This document shows positions 36,444 to 49,808 of a stretch of 64,000 nucleotides of DNA, one piece after another. Source of the DNA: Thereva unica (taxonomy: Eukaryota; Arthropoda; Insecta; Diptera; Therevidae); the NCBI GenBank assembly GCA_949987705.1, contig OX465286.1, forward strand, positions 6,673,445 to 6,737,444, written 5' to 3'. The translations under genes were made by a program, and so were the position numbers. Under the pieces are notes generated by a model. That model was given only the letters and a program-made list of their open reading frames with translations. It did not search any database and was not told the DNA's origin. Numbering within the stretch: the first letter of the stretch is position 1; the number at the start of each line of letters is the position of its first letter.

Positions 36444-38308
36444 ATGGGGTATCGTTGGAAAGGGCTCGCTCCCCCGAGTTCAGCGCACTTTATTTGGTCC
36501 AGAAATTCCAAGGGGTTCGGGAGTTATCCCCTCTTTTGTGATTTCCCCAAGGGGGGCTGCAGAACGCCCATTATCTCGGGAAATACTGGTCAGCCCGGGG
36601 TGGGATTGAATTCACAGCCTCCCTGGGAGGTCCCTAACAATTTCCCATCCAAAAAAGGGCCACTCCAGAATTTTCCCAAAACCGGAAAATTTTCAAAGGG
36701 GTACGCCTTTGGATATTTTTGGTCGATTTCACGAAAGTGCTGGGATCTTAATGAATGGGGTATCGTTGGAGAGGGCTCGCTCCCCCGAGTTCAGCGCACT
36801 TTATTTGGTCCAGAAATTCCAAGGGGTTCGGGAGTTATCCCCTCTTTTGTGATTTCCCCAAGGGGGGCTGCAGAACGCCCATTATCTCGGGAAATACTGG
36901 TCAGCCCGGGGTGGGATTGAATTCACAGCCTCCCTGGGAGGTCCCTAACAATTTCCCATCCAAAAAAGGGCCACTCCAGAATTTTCCCAAAACCGGAAAA
37001 TTTTCAAAGGGGTACCCCTTTGGATATTTTTGGTCGATTTCACGAAAGTGCTGGGATCCTAATGAATGGGGTATCGTTGGAAAGGGCTCGCTCCCCCGAG
37101 TTCAGCGCACTTTATTTGGTCCAGAAATTCCAAGGGGTTCGGGAGTTATCCCCTCTTTTGTGATTTCCCCAAGGGGGGCTGCAGAACGCCCATTATCTCG
37201 GGAAATACTGGTCAGCCCGCGGTGGGATTGAATTCACAGCCTCCCTGGGAGGTCCCTAACAATTTCCCATCCAAAAAAGGGCCACTCCAGAATTTTCCCA
37301 AAACCGGAAAATTTTCAAAGGGGTACCCCTTTGGATATTTTTGGTCGATTTCACGAAAGTGCTGGGATCCTAATGAATGGGGTATCGTTGGAAAGGGCTC
37401 GCTCCCCGAGTTCAGCGCACTTTATTTGGTCCAGAAATTCCAAGGGGTTCGGGAGTTATCCCCTCTTTTGTGATTTCCCCAAGGGGGGCTGCAGAACGCC
37501 CATTATCTCGGGAAATACTGGTCAGCCCGGGGTGGGATTGAATTCACAGCCTCCCTGGGAGGTTCCTAACAATTTCCCATCCAAAAAAGGGCCACTCCAG
37601 AATTTTCCCAAAACCGGAAAATTTTCAAAGGGGTACGCCTTTGGATATTTTTGGTCGATTTCACGAAAGTGCTGGGATCTTAATGAATGGGGTATCGTTG
37701 GAAAGGGCTCGCTCCCCCGAGTTCAGCGCACTTTATTTGGTCCAGAAATTCCAAGGGGTTCGGGAGTTATCCCCTCTTTTGTGATTTCCCCAAGGGGGGC
37801 TGCAGAACGCCCATTATCTCGGGAAATACTGGTCAGCCCGGGGTGGGATTGAATTCACAGCCTCCCTGGGAGGTCCCTAACAATTTCCCATCCAAAAAAG
37901 GGCCACTCCAGAATTTTCCCAAAACCGGAAAATTTTCAAAGGGGTACCCCTTTGGATATTTTTGGTCGATTTCACGAAAGTACTGGGATCCTAATGAATG
38001 GGGTAGCGTTGGAAAGGGCTCGCTCCCCCGAGTTCAGCGCACTTTATTTGGTCCAGAAATTCCAAGGGGTTCGGGAGTTATCCCCTCTTTTGTGATTTCC
38101 CCAACGGGGGCTGCAGAACGCCCATTATCTCGGGAAATACTGGTCAGCCCGGGGTGGGATTGAATTCACAGCCTCCCTGGGAGGTCCCTAACAATTTCCC
38201 ATCCAAAAAAGGGCCACTCCAGAATTTTCCCAAAACCGGAAAATTTTCAAAGGGGTACGCCTTTGGATATTTTTGGTCGATTTCACGAAAGTGCTGGGAT
38301 CTTAATGA
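36444..38308 (+). repeat. C262G-marked trimer and dimer duplicates
   Basis: C262G, which breaks the palindrome and its KpnI site, occurs at 36,705, 37,637 and 38,259 with offsets of 932 bp (three monomers minus one base) and 622 bp (two monomers). All three units also have T305, while the units between have C305, so this is a short higher-order pattern. Confidence 0.75.
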
Positions 38309-41300
38309 ATGGGGTATCGTTGGAAAGGGCTCGCTCCCCCGAGTTCAGCGCACTTTATTTGGTCCAGAAATTCCAAGGGGTTCGGGAGTTATCCCCTCTT
38401 TTGTGATTTCCCCAAGGGGGGCTGCAGAACGCCCATTATCTCGGGAAATACTGGTCAGCCCGGGGTGGGATTGAATTCACAGCCTCCCTGGGAGGTCCCT
38501 AACAATTTCCCATCCAAAAAAGGGCCACTCCAGAATTTTCCCAAAACCGGAAAATTTTCAAAGGGGTACCCCTTTGGATATTTTTGGTCGATTTCACGAA
38601 AGTGCTGGGATCCTAATGAATGGGGTATCGTTGGAAAGGGCTCGCTCCCCCGAGTTCAGCGCACTTTATTTGGTCCAGAAATTCCAAGGGGTTCGGGAGT
38701 TATCCCCTCTTTTGTGATTTCCCCAAGGGGGGCTGCAGAACGCCCATTATCTTGGGAAATACTGGTCAGCCCGGGGTGGGATTGAATTCACAGCCTCCCT
38801 GGGAGGTCCCTAACAATTTCCCATCCAAAAAAGGGCCACTCCAGAATTTTCCCAAAACCGGAAAATTTTCAAAGGGGTACCCCTTTGGATATTTTTGGTC
38901 GATTTCACGAAAGTGCTGGGATCCTAATGAATGGGGTATCGTTGGAAAGGGCTCGCTCCCCCGAGTTCAGCGCACTTTATTTGGTCCAGAAATTCCAAGG
39001 GGTTCGGGAGTTATCCCCTCTTTTGTGATTTCCCCAAGGGGGGCTGCAGAACGCCCATTATCTTGGGAAATACTGGTCAGCCCGGGGTGGGATTGAATTC
39101 ACAGCCTCCCTGGGAGGTCCCTAACAATTTCCCATCCAAAAAAGGGCCACTCCAGAATTTTCCCAAAACCGGAAAATTTTCAAAGGGGTACCCCTTTGGA
39201 TATTTTTGGTCGATTTCACGAAAGTGCTGGGATCCTAATGAATGGGGTATCGTTGGAAAGGGCTCGCTCCCCCGAGTTCAGCGCACTTTATTTGGTCCAG
39301 AAATTCCAAGGGGTTCGGGAGTTATCCCCTCTTTTGTGATTTCCCCAAGGGGGGCTGCAGAACGCCCATTATCTCGGGAAATACTGGTCAGCCCGGGGTG
39401 GGATTGAATTCACAGCCTCCCTGGGAGGTCCCTAACAATTTCCCATCCAAAAAAGGGCCACTCCAGAATTTTCCCAAAACCGGAAAATTTTCAAAGGGGT
39501 ACCCCTTTGGATATTTTTGGTCGATTTCACGAAAGTGCTGGGATCTTAATGAATGGGGTATCGTTGGAAAGGGCTCGCTCCCCCGAGTTCAGCGCACTTT
39601 ATTTGGTCCAGAAATTCCAAGGGGTTCGGGAGTTATCCCCTCTTTTGTGATTTCCCCAAGGGGGGCTGCAGAACGCCCATTATCTCGGGAAATACTGGTC
39701 AGCCCGGGGTGGGATTGAATTCACAGCCTCCCTGGGAGGTCCCTAACAATTTCCCATCCAAAAAAGGGCCACTCCAGAATTTTCCCAAAACCGGAAAATT
39801 TTCAAAGGGGTACCCCTTTGGATATTTTTGGTCGATTTCACGAAAGTGCTGGGATCTTAATGAATGGGGTATCGTTGGAAAGGGCTCGCTCCCCCGAGTT
39901 CAGCGCACTTTAGTTGGTCCAGAAATTCCAAGGGGTTCGGGAGTTATCCCCTCTTTTGTGATTTCCCCAAGGGGGGCTGCAGAACGCCCATTATCTTGGG
40001 AAAGACTGGTCAGCCCGGGGTGGGATTGAATTCACAGCCTCCCTGGGAGGTCCCTAACAATTTCCCATCCAAAAAAGGGCCACTCCAGAATTTTCCCAAA
40101 ACCGGAAAATTTTCAAAGGGGTACCCCTTTGGATATTTTTGGTCGATTTCACGAAAGTGCTGGGATCTTAATAAATGGGGTATCGTTGGAAAGGGCTCGC
40201 TCCCCCGAGTTCAGCGCACTTTATTTGGTCCAGAAATTCCAAGGGGTTCGGGAGTTATCCCCTCTTTTGTGATTTCCCCAAGGGGGGCTGCAGAACGCCC
40301 ATTATCTTGGGAAAGACTGGTCAGCCCGGGGTGGGATTGAATTCACAGCCTCCCTGGGAGGTCCCTAACAATTTCCCATCCAAAAAAGGGCCACTCCAGA
40401 ATTTTCCCAAAACCGGAAAATTTTCAAAGGGGTACCCCTTTGGATATTTTTGGTCGATTTCACGAAAGTGCTGGGATCTTAATGAATGGGGTATCGTTGG
40501 AAAGGGCTCGCTCCCCCGAGTTCAGCGCACTTTATTTGGTCCAGAAATTCCAAGGGGTTCGGGAGTTATCCCCTCTTTTGTGATTTCCCCAAGGGGGGCT
40601 GCAGAACGCCCATTATCTCGGGAAATACTGGTCAGCCCGGGGTGGGATTGAATTCACAGCCTCCCTGGGAGGTCCCTAACAATTTCCCATCCAAAAAAGG
40701 GCCACTCCAGAATTTTCCCAAAACCGGAAAATTTTCAAAGGGGTACCCCTTTGGATATTTTTGGTCGATTTCACGAAAGTGCTGGGATCTTAATAAATGG
40801 GGTATCGTTGGAAAGGGCTCGCTCCCCCGAGTTCAGCGCACTTTATTTGGTCCAGAAATTCCAAGGGGTTCGGGAGTTATCCCCTCTTTTGTGATTTCCC
40901 CAAGGGGGGCTGCAGAACGCCCATTATCTCGGGAAATACTGGTCAGCCCGGGGTGGGATTGAATTCACAGCCTCCCTGGGAGGTCCCTAACAATTTCCCA
41001 TCCAAAAAAGGGCCACTCCAGAATTTTCCCAAAACCGGAAAATTTTCAAAGGGGTACCCCTTTGGATATTTTTGGTCGATTTCATGAAAGTGCTGGGATC
41101 TTAATAAATGGGGTATCGTTGGAAAGGGCTCGCTCCCCCGAGTTCAGCGCACTTTATTTGGTCCAGAAATTCCAAGGGGTTCGGGAGATATCTCCTCTTT
41201 TGTGATTTCCCCAAGGGGGGCTGCAGAACGCCCATTATCTTGGGAAAGACTGGTCAGCCCGGGGTGGGATTGAATTCACAGCCTCCCTGGGAGGTCCCTA

Positions 41301-44216
41301 ACAATGTCCCATCCAAAAAAGGGCCACTCCAGAATTTTCCCAAAACCGGAAAATTTTCAAAGGGGTACCCCTTTGGATATTTTTGGTCGATTTCACGAAA
41401 GTGCTGGGATCTTAATGAATGGGGTATCGTTGGAAAGGGCTCGCTCCCCCGAGTTCAGCGCACTTTAGTTGGTCCAGAAATTCCAAGGGGTTCGGGAGTT
41501 ATCCCCTCTTTTGTGATTTCCCCAAGGGGGGCTGCAGAACGCCCATTATCTTGGGAAAGACTGGTCAGCCCGGGGTGGGATTGAATTCACAGCCTCCCTG
41601 GGAGGTCCCTAACAATTTCCCATCCAAAAAAGGGCCACTCAAGAATTTTCCCAAAACCGGAAAATTTTCAAAGGGGTACCCCTTTGGATATTTTTGGTCG
41701 ATTTCACGAAAGTGCTGGGATCTTAATGAATGGGGTATCGTTGGAAAGGGCTCGCTCCCCCGAGTTCAGCGCACTTTATTTGGTCCAGAAATTCCAAGGG
41801 GTTCGGGAGTTATCCCCTCTTTTGTGATTTCCCCAAGGGGGGCTGCAGAACGCCCATTATCTCGGGAAATACTGGTCAGCCCGGGGTGGGATTGAATTCA
41901 CAGCCTCCCTGGGAGGTCCCTAACAATTTCCCATCCAAAAAAGGGCCACTCAAGAATTTTCCCAAAACCGGAAAATTTTCAAAGGGGTACCCCTTTGGAT
42001 ATTTTTGGTCGATTTCACGAAAGTGCTGGGATCTTAATGAATGGGGTATCGTTGGAAAGGGCTCGCTCCCCCGAGTTCAGCGCACTTTATTTGGTCCAGA
42101 AATTCCAAGGGGTTCGGGAGTTATCCCCTCTTTTGTGATTTCCCCAAGGGGGGCTGCAGAACGCCCATTATCTTGGGAAAGACTGGTCAGCCCGGGGTGA
42201 AATTGAATTCACAGCCTCCCTGGGAGGTCCCTAACAATTTCCCGTCCAAAAAAGGGCCACTCCAGAATTTTCCCAAAACCGGAAAATTTTCAAAGGGGTA
42301 CCCCTTTGGATATTTTTGGTCGATTTCACGAAAGTGCTGGGATCTTAATGAATGGGGTATCGTTGGAAAGGGCTCGCTCCCCCGAGTTCAGCGCACTTTA
42401 TTTGGTCCAGAAATTCCAAGGGGTTCGGGAGTTATCCCCTCTTTTGTGATTTCCCCAAGGGGGGCTGCAGAACGCCCATTATCTTGGGAAAGACTGGTCA
42501 GCCCGGGGTGGGATTGAATTCACAGCCTCCCTGGGAGGTCCCTAACAATTTCCCATCCAAAAAAGGGCCACTCAAGAATTTTCCCAAAACCGGAAAATTT
42601 TCAAAGGGGTACCCCTTTGGATATTTTTGGTCGATTTCACGAAAGTGCTGGGATCTTAATGAATGGGGTATCGTTGGAAAGGGCTCGCTCCCCCGAGTTC
42701 AGCGCACTTTATTTGGTCCAGAAATTCCAAGGGGTTCGGGAGTTATCCCCTCTTTTGTGATTTCCCCAAGGGGGGCTGCAGAACGCCCATTATCTCGGGA
42801 AATACTGGTCAGCCCGGGGTGAAATTGAATTCACAGCCTCCCTGGGAGGTCCCTAACAATTTCCCGTCCAAAAAAGGGCCACTCAAGAATTTTCCCAAAA
42901 CCGGAAAATTTTCAAAGGGGTACCCCTTTGGATATTTTTGGTCGATTTCACGAAAGTGCTGGGATCTTAATGAATGGGGTATCGTTGGAAAGGGCTCGCT
43001 CCCCCGAGTTCAGCGCACTTTATTTGGTCCAGAAATTCCAAGGGGTTCGGGAGTTATCCCCTCTTTTGTGATTTCCCCAAGGGGGGCTGCAGAACGCCCA
43101 TTATCTTGGGAAAGACTGGTCAGCCCGGGGTGGGATTGAATTCACAGCCTCCCTGGGAGGTCCCTAACAATTTCCCATCCAAAAAAGGGCCACTCCAGAA
43201 TTTTCCCAAAACCGGAAAATTTTCAAAGGGGTACCCCTTTGGATATTTTTGGTCGATTTCACGAAAGTGCTGGGATCTTAATGAATGGGTATCGTTGGAA
43301 AGGGCTCGCTCCCCCGAGTTCAGCGCACTTTAGTTGGTCCAGAAATTCCAAGGGGTTCGGGAGTTATCCCCTCTTTTGTGATTTCCCCAAGGGGGGCTGC
43401 AGAACGCCCATTATCTTGGGAAAGACTGGTCAGCCCGGGGTGGGATTGAATTCACAGCCTCCCTGGGAGGTCCCTAACAATTTCCCATCCAAAAAAGGGC
43501 CACTCCAGAATTTTCCCAAAACCGGAAAATTTTCAAAGGGGTACCCCTTTGGATATTTTTGGTCGATTTCACGAAAGTGCTGGGATCTTAATGAATGGGG
43601 TATCGTTGGAAAGGGCTCGCTCCCCCGAGTTCAGCGCACTTTAGTTGGTCCAGAAATTCCAAGGGGTTCGGGAGTTATCCCCTCTTTTGTGATTTCCCCA
43701 AGGGGGGCTGCAGAACGCCCATTATCTTGGGAAAGACTGGTCAGCCCGGGGTGGGATTGAATTCACAGCCTCCCTGGGAGGTCCCTAACAATTTCCCATC
43801 CAAAAAAGGGCCACTCCAGAATTTTCCCAAAACCGGAAAATTTTCAAAGGGGTACCCCTTTGGATATTTTTGGTCGATTTCACGAAAGTGCTGGGATCTT
43901 AATGAATGGGGTATCGTTGGAAAGGGCTCGCTCCCCCGAGTTCAGCGCACTTTAGTTGGTCCAGAAATTCCAAGGGGTTCGGGAGTTATCCCCTCTTTTG
44001 TGATTTCCCCAAGGGGGGCTGCAGAACGCCCATTATCTTGGGAAAGACTGGTCAGCCCGGGGTGGGATTGAATTCACAGCCTCCCTGGGAGGTCCCTAAC
44101 AATTTCCCATCCAAAAAAGGGCCACTCCAGAATTTTCCCAAAACCGGAAAATTTTCAAAGGGGTACCCCTTTGGATATTTTTGGTCGATTTCACGAAAGT
44201 GCTGGGATCTTAATGA

Positions 44217-44425
44217 ATGGGGTATCGTTGGAAAGGGCTCGCTCCCCCGAGTTCAGCGCACTTTAGTTGGTCCAGAAATTCCAAGGGGTTCGGGAGTTAT
44301 CCCCTCTTTTGTGATTTCCCCAAGGGGGGCTGCAGAACGCCCATTATCTTGGGAAAGACTGGTCAGCCCGGGGTGGGATTGAATTCACAGCCTTCGATTT
44401 CACGAAAGTGCTGGGATCTTAATGA
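44217..44425 (+). repeat. 209-bp monomer, 102-bp deletion, copy 1
   Basis: Position 177 is joined directly to position 280 (junction 44,393/44,394), removing the hairpin and the 18-bp palindrome. No microhomology is visible at the joint. Position 152 is still C in this copy, unlike in the other two. Confidence 0.95.
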
Positions 44426-45047
44426 ATGGGGTATCGTTGGAAAGGGCTCGCTCCCCCGAGTTCAGCGCACTTTATTTGGTCCAGAAATTCCAAGGGGTTC
44501 GGGAGTTATCCCCTCTTTTGTGATTTCCCCAAAGGGGGCTGCAGAACGCCCATTATCTTGGGAAAGACTGGTCAGCCCGGGGTGGGATTGAATTCACAGC
44601 CTCCCTGGGAGGTCCCTAACAATTTCCCATCCAAAAAAGGGCCACTCAAGAATTTTCCCAAAACCGGAAAATTTTCAAAGGGGTACCCCTTTGGATATTT
44701 TTGGTCGATTTCACGAAAGTGCTGGGATCTTAATGAATGGGGTATCGTTGGAAAGGGCTCGCTCCCCCGAGTTCAGCGCACTTTATTTGGTCCAGAAATT
44801 CCAAGGGGTTCGGGAGTTATCCCCTCTTTTGTGATTTCCCCAAGGGGGGCTGCAGAACGCCCATTATCTTGGGAAAGACTGGTCAGCCCGGGGTGGGATT
44901 GAATTCACAGCCTCCCTGGGAGGTCCCTAACAATTTCCCATCCAAAAAAGGGCCACTCCAGAATTTTCCCAAAACCGGAAAATTTTCAAAGGGGTACCCC
45001 TTTGGATATTTTTGGTCGATTTCACGAAAGTGCTGGGATCTTAATGA

Positions 45048-45348
45048 ATGGGGTATCGTTGGAAAGGGCGAGTTCAGCGCACTTTAGTTGGTCCAGAAAT
45101 TCCAAGGGGTTCGGGAGTTATCCCCTCTTTTGTGATTTCCCCAAGGGGGGCTGCAGAACGCCCATTATCTTGGGAAAGACTGGTCAGCCCGGGGTGGGAT
45201 TGAATTCACAGCCTCCCTGGGAGGTCCCTAACAATTTCCCATCCAAAAAAGGGCCACTCCAGAATTTTCCCAAAACCGGAAAATTTTCAAAGGGGTACCC
45301 CTTTGGATATTTTTGGTCGATTTCACGAAAGTGCTGGGATCTTAATGA
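45048..45348 (+). repeat. 301-bp monomer with 10-bp deletion
   Basis: Positions 23-32 are missing at 45,069/45,070, so GGAAAGGGC runs straight into GAGTTC. One base of microhomology (C) is present. The loss lies just 3' of the CENP-B-box-like motif. Confidence 0.9.
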
Positions 45349-45659
45349 ATGGGGTATCGTTGGAAAGGGCTCGCTCCCCCGAGTTCAGCGCACTTTAGTT
45401 GGTCCAGAAATTCCAAGGGGTTCGGGAGTTATCCCCTCTTTTGTGATTTCCCCAAGGGGGGCTGCAGAACGCCCATTATCTTGGGAAAGACTGGTCAGCC
45501 CGGGGTGGGATTGAATTCACAGCCTCCCTGGGAGGTCCCTAACAATTTCCCATCCAAAAAAGGGCCACTCCAGAATTTTCCCAAAACCGGAACATTTTCA
45601 AAGGGGTACCCCTTTGGATATTTTTGGTCGATTTCACGAAAGTGCTGGGATCTTAATGA

Positions 45660-45868
45660 ATGGGGTATCGTTGGAAAGGGCTCGCTCCCCCGAGTTCAGC
45701 GCACTTTAGTTGGTCCAGAAATTCCAAGGGGTTCGGGAGTTATCCCCTCTTTTGTGATTTCCCCAAGGGGGGCTGCAGAACGCCCATTATCTTGGGAAAG
45801 ACTGGTCAGCTCGGGGTGGGATTGAATTCACAGCCTTCGATTTCACGAAAGTGCTGGGATCTTAATGA
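45660..45868 (+). repeat. 209-bp monomer, 102-bp deletion, copy 2
   Basis: Same 177/280 joint as copy 1, here at 45,836/45,837, plus a private C152T in the GTCAGCTCGGGG stretch that is shared with copy 3. Confidence 0.95.
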
Positions 45869-46179
45869 ATGGGGTATCGTTGGAAAGGGCTCGCTCCCCC
45901 GAGTTCAGCGCACTTTATTTGGTCCAGAAATTCCAAGGGGTTCGGGAGTTATCCCCTCTTTTGTGATTTCCCCAAGGGGGGCTGCAGAACGCCCATTATC
46001 TTGGGAAAGACTGGTCAGCCCGGGGTGGGATTGAATTCACAGCCTCCCTGGGAGGTCCCTAACAATTTCCCATCCAAAAAAGGGCCACTCAAGAATTTTC
46101 CCAAAACCGGAAAATTTTCAAAGGGGTACCCCTTTGGATATTTTTGGTCGATTTCACGAAAGTGCTGGGATCTTAATGA

Positions 46180-47423
46180 ATGGGGTATCGTTGGAAAGGG
46201 CTCGCTCCCCCGAGTTCAGCGCACTTTATTTGGTCCAGAAATTCCAAGGGGTTCGGGAGTTATCCCCTCTTTTGTGATTTCCCCAAGGGGGGCTGCAGAA
46301 CGCCCATTATCTCGGGAAATACTGGTCAGCCCGGGGAGAAATTGAATTCACAGCCTCCCTGGGAGGTCCCTAACAATTTCCCGTCCAAAAAAGGGCCACT
46401 CCAGAATTTTCCCAAAACCGGAAAATTTTCAAAGGGGTACCCCTTTGGATATTTTTGGTCGATTTCACGAAAGTGCTGGGATCTTAATGAATGGGGTATC
46501 GTTGGAAAGGGCTCGCTCCCCCGAGTTCAGCGCACTTTATTTGGTCCAGAAATTCCAAGGGGTTCGGGAGTTATCCCCTCTTTTGTGATTTCCCCAAGGG
46601 GGGCTGCAGAACGCCCATTATCTTGGGAAAGACTGGTCAGCCCGGGGTGGGATTGAATTCACAGCCTCCCTGGGAGGTCCCTAACAATTTCCCATCCAAA
46701 AAAGGGCCACTCCAGAATTTTCCCAAAACCGGAAAATTTTCAAAGGGGTACCCCTTTGGATATTTTTGGTCGATTTCACGAAAGTGCTGGGATCTTAATG
46801 AATGGGGTATCGTTGGAAAGGGCTCGCTCCCCCGAGTTCAGCGCACTTTATTTGGTCCAGAAATTCCAAGGGGTTCGGGAGTTATCCCCTCTTTTGTGAT
46901 TTCCCCAAGGGGGGCTGCAGAACGCCCATTATCTCGGGAAATACTGGTCAGCCCGGGGAGAAATTGAATTCACAGCCTCCCTGGGAGGTCCCTAACAATT
47001 TCCCGTCCAAAAAAGGGCCACTCCAGAATTTTCCCAAAACCGGAAAATTTTCAAAGGGGTACCCCTTTGGATATTTTTGGTCGATTTCACGAAAGTGCTG
47101 GGATCTTAATGAATGGGGTATCGTTGGAAAGGGCTCGCTCCCCCGAGTTCAGCGCACTTTATTTGGTCCAGAAATTCCAAGGGGTTCGGGAGTTATCCCC
47201 TCTTTTGTGATTTCCCCAAGGGGGGCTGCAGAACGCCCATTATCTTGGGAAAGACTGGTCAGCCCGGGGTGGGATTGAATTCACAGCCTCCCTGGGAGGT
47301 CCCTAACAATTTCCCATCCAAAAAAGGGCCACTCCAGAATTTTCCCAAAACCGGAAAATTTTCAAAGGGGTACCCCTTTGGATATTTTTGGTCGATTTCA
47401 CGAAAGTGCTGGGATCTTAATGA
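46180..47423 (+). repeat. Dimer tandem duplicate, 622 bp
   Basis: Units 46,180/46,491 and 46,802/47,113 form two tandem dimers. In each, the first unit has C134, T158A with G160A/G161A and A204G, and the second has T134 with T141G. A further single copy of the first type lies at 49,188. Confidence 0.75.
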
Positions 47424-47734
47424 ATGGGGTATCGTTGGAAAGGGCTCGCTCCCCCGAGTTCAGCGCACTTTATTTGGTCCAGAAATTCCAAGGGGTTCGG
47501 GAGTTATCCCCTCTTTTGTGATTTCCCCAAGGGGGGCTGCAGAACGCCCATTATCTTGGGAAAGACTGGTCAGCCCGGGGTGGGATTGAATTCACAGCCT
47601 CCCTGGGAGGTCCCTAACAATTTCCCATCCAAAAAAGGGCCACTCCAGAATTTTCCCAAAACCGGAAAATTTTCAAAGGGGTACCCCTTTGGATATTTTT
47701 GGTCGATTTCACGAAAGTGCTGGGATCTTAATGA

Positions 47735-47943
47735 ATGGGGTATCGTTGGAAAGGGCTCGCTCCCCCGAGTTCAGCGCACTTTAGTTGGTCCAGAAATTCC
47801 AAGGGGTTCGGGAGTTATCCCCTCTTTTGTGATTTCCCCAAGGGGGGCTGCAGAACGCCCATTATCTTGGGAAAGACTGGTCAGCTCGGGGTGGGATTGA
47901 ATTCACAGCCTTCGATTTCACGAAAGTGCTGGGATCTTAATGA
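47735..47943 (+). repeat. 209-bp monomer, 102-bp deletion, copy 3
   Basis: Same 177/280 joint at 47,911/47,912 and the same C152T as copy 2. The offset from copy 2 is 2,075 bp, equal to six full monomers plus one 209-bp unit, so copies 2 and 3 probably arose by duplication of that seven-unit segment. Confidence 0.95.
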
Positions 47944-49808
47944 ATGGGGTATCGTTGGAAAGGGCTCGCTCCCCCGAGTTCAGCGCACTTTATTTGGTCC
48001 AGAAATTCCAAGGGGTTCGGGAGTTATCCCCTCTTTTGTGATTTCCCCAAGGGGGGCTGCAGAACGCCCATTATCTTGGGAAAGACTGGTCAGCCCGGGG
48101 TGGGATTGAATTCACAGCCTCCCTGGGAGGTCCCTAACAATTTCCCATCCAAAAAAGGGCCACTCAAGAATTTTCCCAAAACCGGAAAATTTTCAAAGGG
48201 GTACCCCTTTGGATATTTTTGGACGATTTCACGAAAGTGCTGGGATCTTAATGAATGGGGTATCGTTGGAAAGGGCTCGCTCCCCCGAGTTCAGCGCACT
48301 TTATTTGGTCCAGAAATTCCAAGGGGTTCGGGAGTTATCCCCTCTTTTGTGATTTCCCCAAGGGGGGCTGCAGAACGCCCATTATCTTGGGAAAGACTGG
48401 TCAGCCCGGGGTGGGATTGAATTCACAGCCTCCCTGGGAGGTCCCTAACAATTTCCCATCCAAAAAAGGGCCACTCAAGAATTTTCCCAAAACCGGAAAA
48501 TTTTCAAAGGGGTACCCCTTTGGATATTTTTGGTCGATTTCACGAAAGTGCTGGGATCTTAATGAATGGGGTATCGTTGGAAAGGGCTCGCTCCCCCGAG
48601 TTCAGCGCACTTTATTTGGTCCAGAAATTCCAAGGGGTTCGGGAGTTATCCCCTCTTTTGTGATTTCCCCAAGGGGGGCTGCAGAACGCCCATTATCTCG
48701 GGAAATACTGGTCAGCCCGGGGTGGGATTGAATTCACAGCCTCCCTGGGAGGTCCCTAACAATTTCCCATCCAAAAAAGGGCCACTCCAGAATTTTCCCA
48801 AAACCGGAAAATTTTCAAAGGGGTACCCCTTTGGATATTTTTGGTCAATTTCACGAAAGTGCTGGGATCTTAATGAATGGGGTATCGTTGGAAAGGGCTC
48901 GTTCCCCCGAGTTCAGCGCACTTTATTTGGTCCAGAAATTCCAAGGGGTTCGGGAGTTATCCCCTCCTTTGTGATTTCCCCAAGGGGGGCTGCAGAACGC
49001 CCATTATCTTGGGAAAGACTGGTCAGCCCGGGGTGGGATTGAATTCACAGCCTCCCTGGGAGGTCCCTAACAATTTCCCATCCAAAAAAGGGCCACTCCA
49101 GAATTTTCCCAAAACCGGAAAATTTTCAAAGGGGTACCCCTTTGGATATTTTTGGTCGATTTCACGAAAGTGCTGGGATCTTAATGAATGGGGTATCGTT
49201 GGAAAGGGCTCGCTCCCCCGAGTTCAGCGCACTTTATTTGGTCCAGAAATTCCAAGGGGTTCGGGAGTTATCCCCTCTTTTGTGATTTCCCCAAGGGGGG
49301 CTGCAGAACGCCCATTATCTCGGGAAATACTGGTCAGCCCGGGGAGAAATTGAATTCACAGCCTCCCTGGGAGGTCCCTAACAATTTCCCGTCCAAAAAA
49401 GGGCCACTCCAGAATTTTCCCAAAACCGGAAAATTTTCAAAGGGGTACCCCTTTGGATATTTTTGGTCGATTTCACGAAAGTGCTGGGATCTTAATGAAT
49501 GGGGTATCGTTGGAAAGGGCTCGCTCCCCCGAGTTCAGCGCACTTTATTTGGTCCAGAAATTCCAAGGGGTTCGGGAGTTATCCCCTCTTTTGTGATTTC
49601 CCCAAGGGGGGCTGCAGAACGCCCATTATCTTGGGAAAGACTGGTCAGCCCGGGGTGGGATTGAATTCACAGCCTACCTGGGAGGTCCCTAACAATTTCC
49701 CATCCAAAAAAGGGCCACTCCAGAATTTTCCCAAAACCGGAAATTTTCAAAGGGGTACCCCTTTGGATATTTTTGGTCGATTTCACGAAAGTGCTGGGAT
49801 CTTAATGA

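Larger units (their letters stand above)
25938..39863 (+). repeat. Subdomain A3: T134-rich monomers with local duplications
   Basis: Monomers again mix C/T at 134, with C305 most common. A recurring order of 134/305 states (T/C, T/T, T/C, C/C) is seen from 27,426, 29,914 and 31,780. One-base losses occur in units 33,335 and 37,377. C262G in the palindrome marks units 36,444, 37,377 and 37,998. The last C305, and so the last BamHI site of this type, is near 39,235. Confidence 0.85.
39864..49808 (+). repeat. Domain B: T141G / T50G monomers, all T305
   Basis: T141G always linked to T134 first appears in unit 39,864 (40,004), together with T50G (39,913). From about 39,546 rightwards every monomer has T305. 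Further variants enter in turn: G310A (before units 40,175, 40,797 and 41,108), C223A (from 41,730), G160A/G161A with A204G (from 42,041 and 42,663), and T158A with G160A/G161A (units 46,180, 46,802 and 49,188). Length changes are a 1-bp loss in units 43,285 and 49,499, 102-bp losses in units 44,217, 45,660 and 47,735, and a 10-bp loss in unit 45,048. Confidence 0.9.
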
